Source of the DNA: Candidatus Odyssella thessalonicensis | GTDB lineage: Bacteria > Pseudomonadota > Alphaproteobacteria > Bin65 | NCBI GenBank assembly: GCA_005240015.1 | Contig: SBBV01000535.1 | Coordinates: forward strand, 1-6,911 | Direction: 5' to 3' | Length of the DNA stretch: 6,911 nt | Shown: piece by piece, positions 5,159 through 6,911 of the stretch | How the letters are laid out: every line of letters begins with the position of its first letter | Position numbering within the stretch: position 1 is the stretch's first letter | Notes under the pieces: model-generated | The model's database searches: none | Told to the model about the DNA's origin: nothing | What the model saw: only the letters and a program-made list of their open reading frames with translations | Program-made: the position numbers and the translations under genes

Positions 5159-6301
5159 ATGGACCAAGCCACCGCAATCGCGCTCATCCGGCGCACGCTC
5201 GATCACCTCGCCGACGGCACCACCGACATGCTGCCGGACGGCCACGTGCGTCCGGTAGCGTTCTACACCGACGAAATGCAGTTTGCGCGCGAGCGCGCGC
5301 TGTTCCGGCGCCTCCCGGTCGCGATCGGCTACAGCGCCGAGGTGGCGAATCCAGGCGATTTCATCACGCACGACCTCTCGGGCGTGCCGCTGCTCGCGGT
5401 GCGCGGGCGCGACGGCGTGCTGCGCGGCTTCGTCAACGCCTGCCGCCACCGCGGCACGCGCATCGAATGGGAGGCCTGCGGCAGCGGCAAGCGCGCGTTC
5501 GTCTGCCCCTATCACGCCTGGACCTACCGCGACGACGGTGCGCTCGCGCACATCCCGCATGCCGAAGGCTTTCCGGACGTCGACCGCACTACGCACGGGC
5601 TCGTGCCGGTGCGCATCGCCGAGCATTGCGGCCTGGTCTGGGCCGTGGCCGATCCCACCTGGAGCGGCGATCTCTCGGCCATTCTGGCGCCGCTCGCGGC
5701 CGAGGTCGACGCGCTCGGGCTCGCCACCCATGTGCCCTACGCGGCCCGGCGCTACGAGATCGCGGCCAACTGGAAGCTCGTCAACGACTCGTCGCTCGAT
5801 TCCTACCATGTCCGCCACGCGCATCGGCGCACCATCGCGTCGATGTTCCTCGACACGATGTGCGTGTTCGACCGCTTCGGCCGCCATCAGCGCCTCTTCC
5901 TCGCCAAGCGCACGATCGAGAGCCTGCGCAACACCGATCCCGCGACTTGGCGCATCCGCGACCACGGCAGCCCGCTCTATTTCTTCTTCCCGGGGACCGT
6001 GGTGCTGCTCGAGCCCGATCATGCGCAGATCGCGCAGATGTGGCCGGTCTCGCCCGACCGCACGATCGTGACCGGCGCCACGCTCATCCCCGAGCCGCCT
6101 ACGAGCGGCAAAGCGCGCGCGCATTGGGACAAGAACGTGCAGATCTTCTGGGGCACGCTCGTCGAGGACTTCGCGCTGATGGAATCGAAGCAGTCCACCT
6201 TGCGCGCCGGCGCCAACGATCATCTCACCTTCGGCCGCTTCGAGCATTCGGCGCGGTGGTTCCACGAAGCGGTGGACTCGGCGCTGGCCGATGCCGCGTA
6301 A
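5159..6301 (+). CDS. Rieske non-heme iron oxygenase, catalytic alpha subunit
   Basis: This 380-residue enzyme belongs to the aromatic ring-hydroxylating/Rieske oxygenase family, which uses O2 and electrons from a reductase to hydroxylate or demethylate organic substrates. The N-terminal Rieske domain binds a 2Fe-2S cluster through C95-R-H97 and C116-PY-H119. The catalytic domain follows NWKLVN at 204-209 with D214-SY-H217-VRHA-H222, the D-x2-H-x4-H pattern that supplies the bridging Asp and two iron-ligand His. Asp337 in [12 protein letters not shown] is the likely third iron ligand. The ATG at 5159 is chosen because family similarity begins soon after it; the in-frame ATG at 5075 would add 28 residues encoded by the repeat region. 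No clear ribosome binding site precedes it. No beta subunit, ferredoxin or reductase gene is adjacent, so electrons must come from elsewhere in the genome. Substrate unknown. The stop overlaps the next gene's start by 11 bases. Confidence 0.92.
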   Translation: MDQATAIALIRRTLDHLADGTTDMLPDGHVRPVAFYTDEMQFARERALFRRLPVAIGYSAEVANPGDFITHDLSGVPLLAVRGRDGVLRGFVNACRHRGTRIEWEACGSGKRAFVCPYHAWTYRDDGALAHIPHAEGFPDVDRTTHGLVPVRIAEHCGLVWAVADPTWSGDLSAILAPLAAEVDALGLATHVPYAARRYEIAANWKLVNDSSLDSYHVRHAHRRTIASMFLDTMCVFDRFGRHQRLFLAKRTIESLRNTDPATWRIRDHGSPLYFFFPGTVVLLEPDHAQIAQMWPVSPDRTIVTGATLIPEPPTSGKARAHWDKNVQIFWGTLVEDFALMESKQSTLRAGANDHLTFGRFEHSARWFHEAVDSALADAA

Positions 6302-6911
6302 GCGCGCGCAGCCCGGCTGGGTCCGGCGAATCTTCGGCGCGGCGCTGGCAACCGTTGCCGCCCTCGCCGCCGCTTCGGTGCTCTCGGTCGCCGCCTACGG
6401 GGTCGTTCCGCCGCCGGCGACGCCGCTCATGTGGCTGCGCGGCATCGAGGACGGCGCCTGGCCCGACGCGCGGCGATGGATGCCGCTCGTGCGCATCTCG
6501 CGCCATCTGCAGCGTGCGGTGATCGCCTCGGAAGACGCGCGCTTCTGCGCGCATGCCGGCTTCGACTGGGTCGAACTCCGGCGTGTCTATGACGAATGGC
6601 GCACTGGCGACGGCAGCCGCGGTGCCAGCACGATCACCAATCAGGTCGCGAAGAACCTCTTCCTGTGGCCCGGCCGCAGCCTTTTGCGCAAAGTAGCGGA
6701 GGCCGGGATCAGCGTGCTGATCGAGGCGCTCTGGAGCAAGGACCGCATCCTCGAGGTCTATCTGAACATCGTCGAGATGGGCGACGGCGTCTACGGCGCC
6801 GAGGCGGCGGCGTGGGTCCATTTCCGGCGCCGGGCCGCCGATCTTTCCCCGCTGCAGGGTGCGCTCATCGCCGGCGTGTTGCCCAACCCGCGCATCCGCG
6901 CCGACGCGCTG
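6291..6911 (+). CDS. mtgA: Monofunctional peptidoglycan glycosyltransferase MtgA (3' end outside window)
   Basis: The frame stays open for 207 codons to the window edge; the usual length is about 230-240 residues, so a short C-terminal piece is missing. MtgA is a family GT51 inner-membrane enzyme that polymerises lipid II into glycan strands without a transpeptidase domain. A basic start (MPRKR) leads into one membrane segment at about 14-38. The GT51 motifs are then in order: [14 protein letters not shown] at 80-93 with catalytic Glu81, [15 protein letters not shown] at 111-125, the RK-x2-E motif at 133-137, and [23 protein letters not shown] at 152-174. It ends in [14 protein letters not shown]. 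The ATG at 6291 overlaps the Rieske gene by 11 bases, suggesting translational coupling; GGTGGA at 6271-6276 is a weak, distant ribosome binding site. Later starts would lose the membrane anchor. Confidence 0.93.
   Translation, partial: MPRKRAQPGWVRRIFGAALATVAALAAASVLSVAAYGVVPPPATPLMWLRGIEDGAWPDARRWMPLVRISRHLQRAVIASEDARFCAHAGFDWVELRRVYDEWRTGDGSRGASTITNQVAKNLFLWPGRSLLRKVAEAGISVLIEALWSKDRILEVYLNIVEMGDGVYGAEAAAWVHFRRRAADLSPLQGALIAGVLPNPRIRADAL

Noticed and set aside
4416..5258. 280-codon plus-strand frame through the inverted repeat and across paralogue B
   Set aside because: It runs through non-coding repeats and antisense to a gene supported by its paralogue. Its translation has no domain.
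5066..6265. 399-codon open frame on the minus strand opposite the Rieske gene
   Set aside because: It is antisense to a gene with full Rieske and iron-binding motifs. Its translation is Arg/Ala/Glu-rich without domains, as expected for shadow frames in GC-rich DNA.

Overview
This is a GC-rich chromosomal stretch (high G+C at third codon positions, strong GGAGG-type ribosome binding sites, one GTG start). The gene families (MtgA, a RidA-family protein, a medium-chain-type acyl-CoA synthetase, a Rieske oxygenase alpha subunit, DUF302) and a REP-like palindrome of the CCCGCGAAAGCGGG type point to a proteobacterium, most likely an alphaproteobacterium. That assignment is inference. I see no tRNA, rRNA, CRISPR array, insertion sequence, phage gene or toxin-antitoxin pair.

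Layout. A secreted DUF302 protein (529 to 38, minus) has a terminator-like hairpin just after its stop. Divergent from it is a ketopantoate reductase-family gene (700-1629, plus). A 159-base gap holds a paired-palindrome hairpin and a CTTCGTG-repeat element. Next is an AMP-forming acyl-CoA synthetase (1789-3480, plus). It ends 6 bases from a convergent gene for a small secreted six-cysteine protein (3900 to 3487, minus). A divergent RidA-family gene follows (3998-4426, plus). A 187-base gap then carries a perfect 23-bp inverted repeat. After it comes a second small secreted six-cysteine gene (5030 to 4614, minus), clearly a paralogue of the first. Divergent from that is a Rieske oxygenase alpha subunit (5159-6301, plus), whose end overlaps the start of an MtgA-type peptidoglycan glycosyltransferase (6291 to beyond the window, plus).

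How the genes work together. Most look like single genes or pairs in a mixed housekeeping/accessory neighbourhood, not one pathway. The synthetase and the Rieske oxygenase suggest catabolism of an organic acid or ring compound, but no substrate can be read from the sequence. The RidA-like protein lacks the arginine that RidA uses for imine hydrolysis, so it probably has another role.

The most unusual content is the pair of six-cysteine secreted paralogues flanking the RidA-like gene. The five C-terminal cysteines have identical spacing, and both proteins end in RPG-x-WD. I do not recognise this family. Nothing else amounts to a clearly new multi-gene system.
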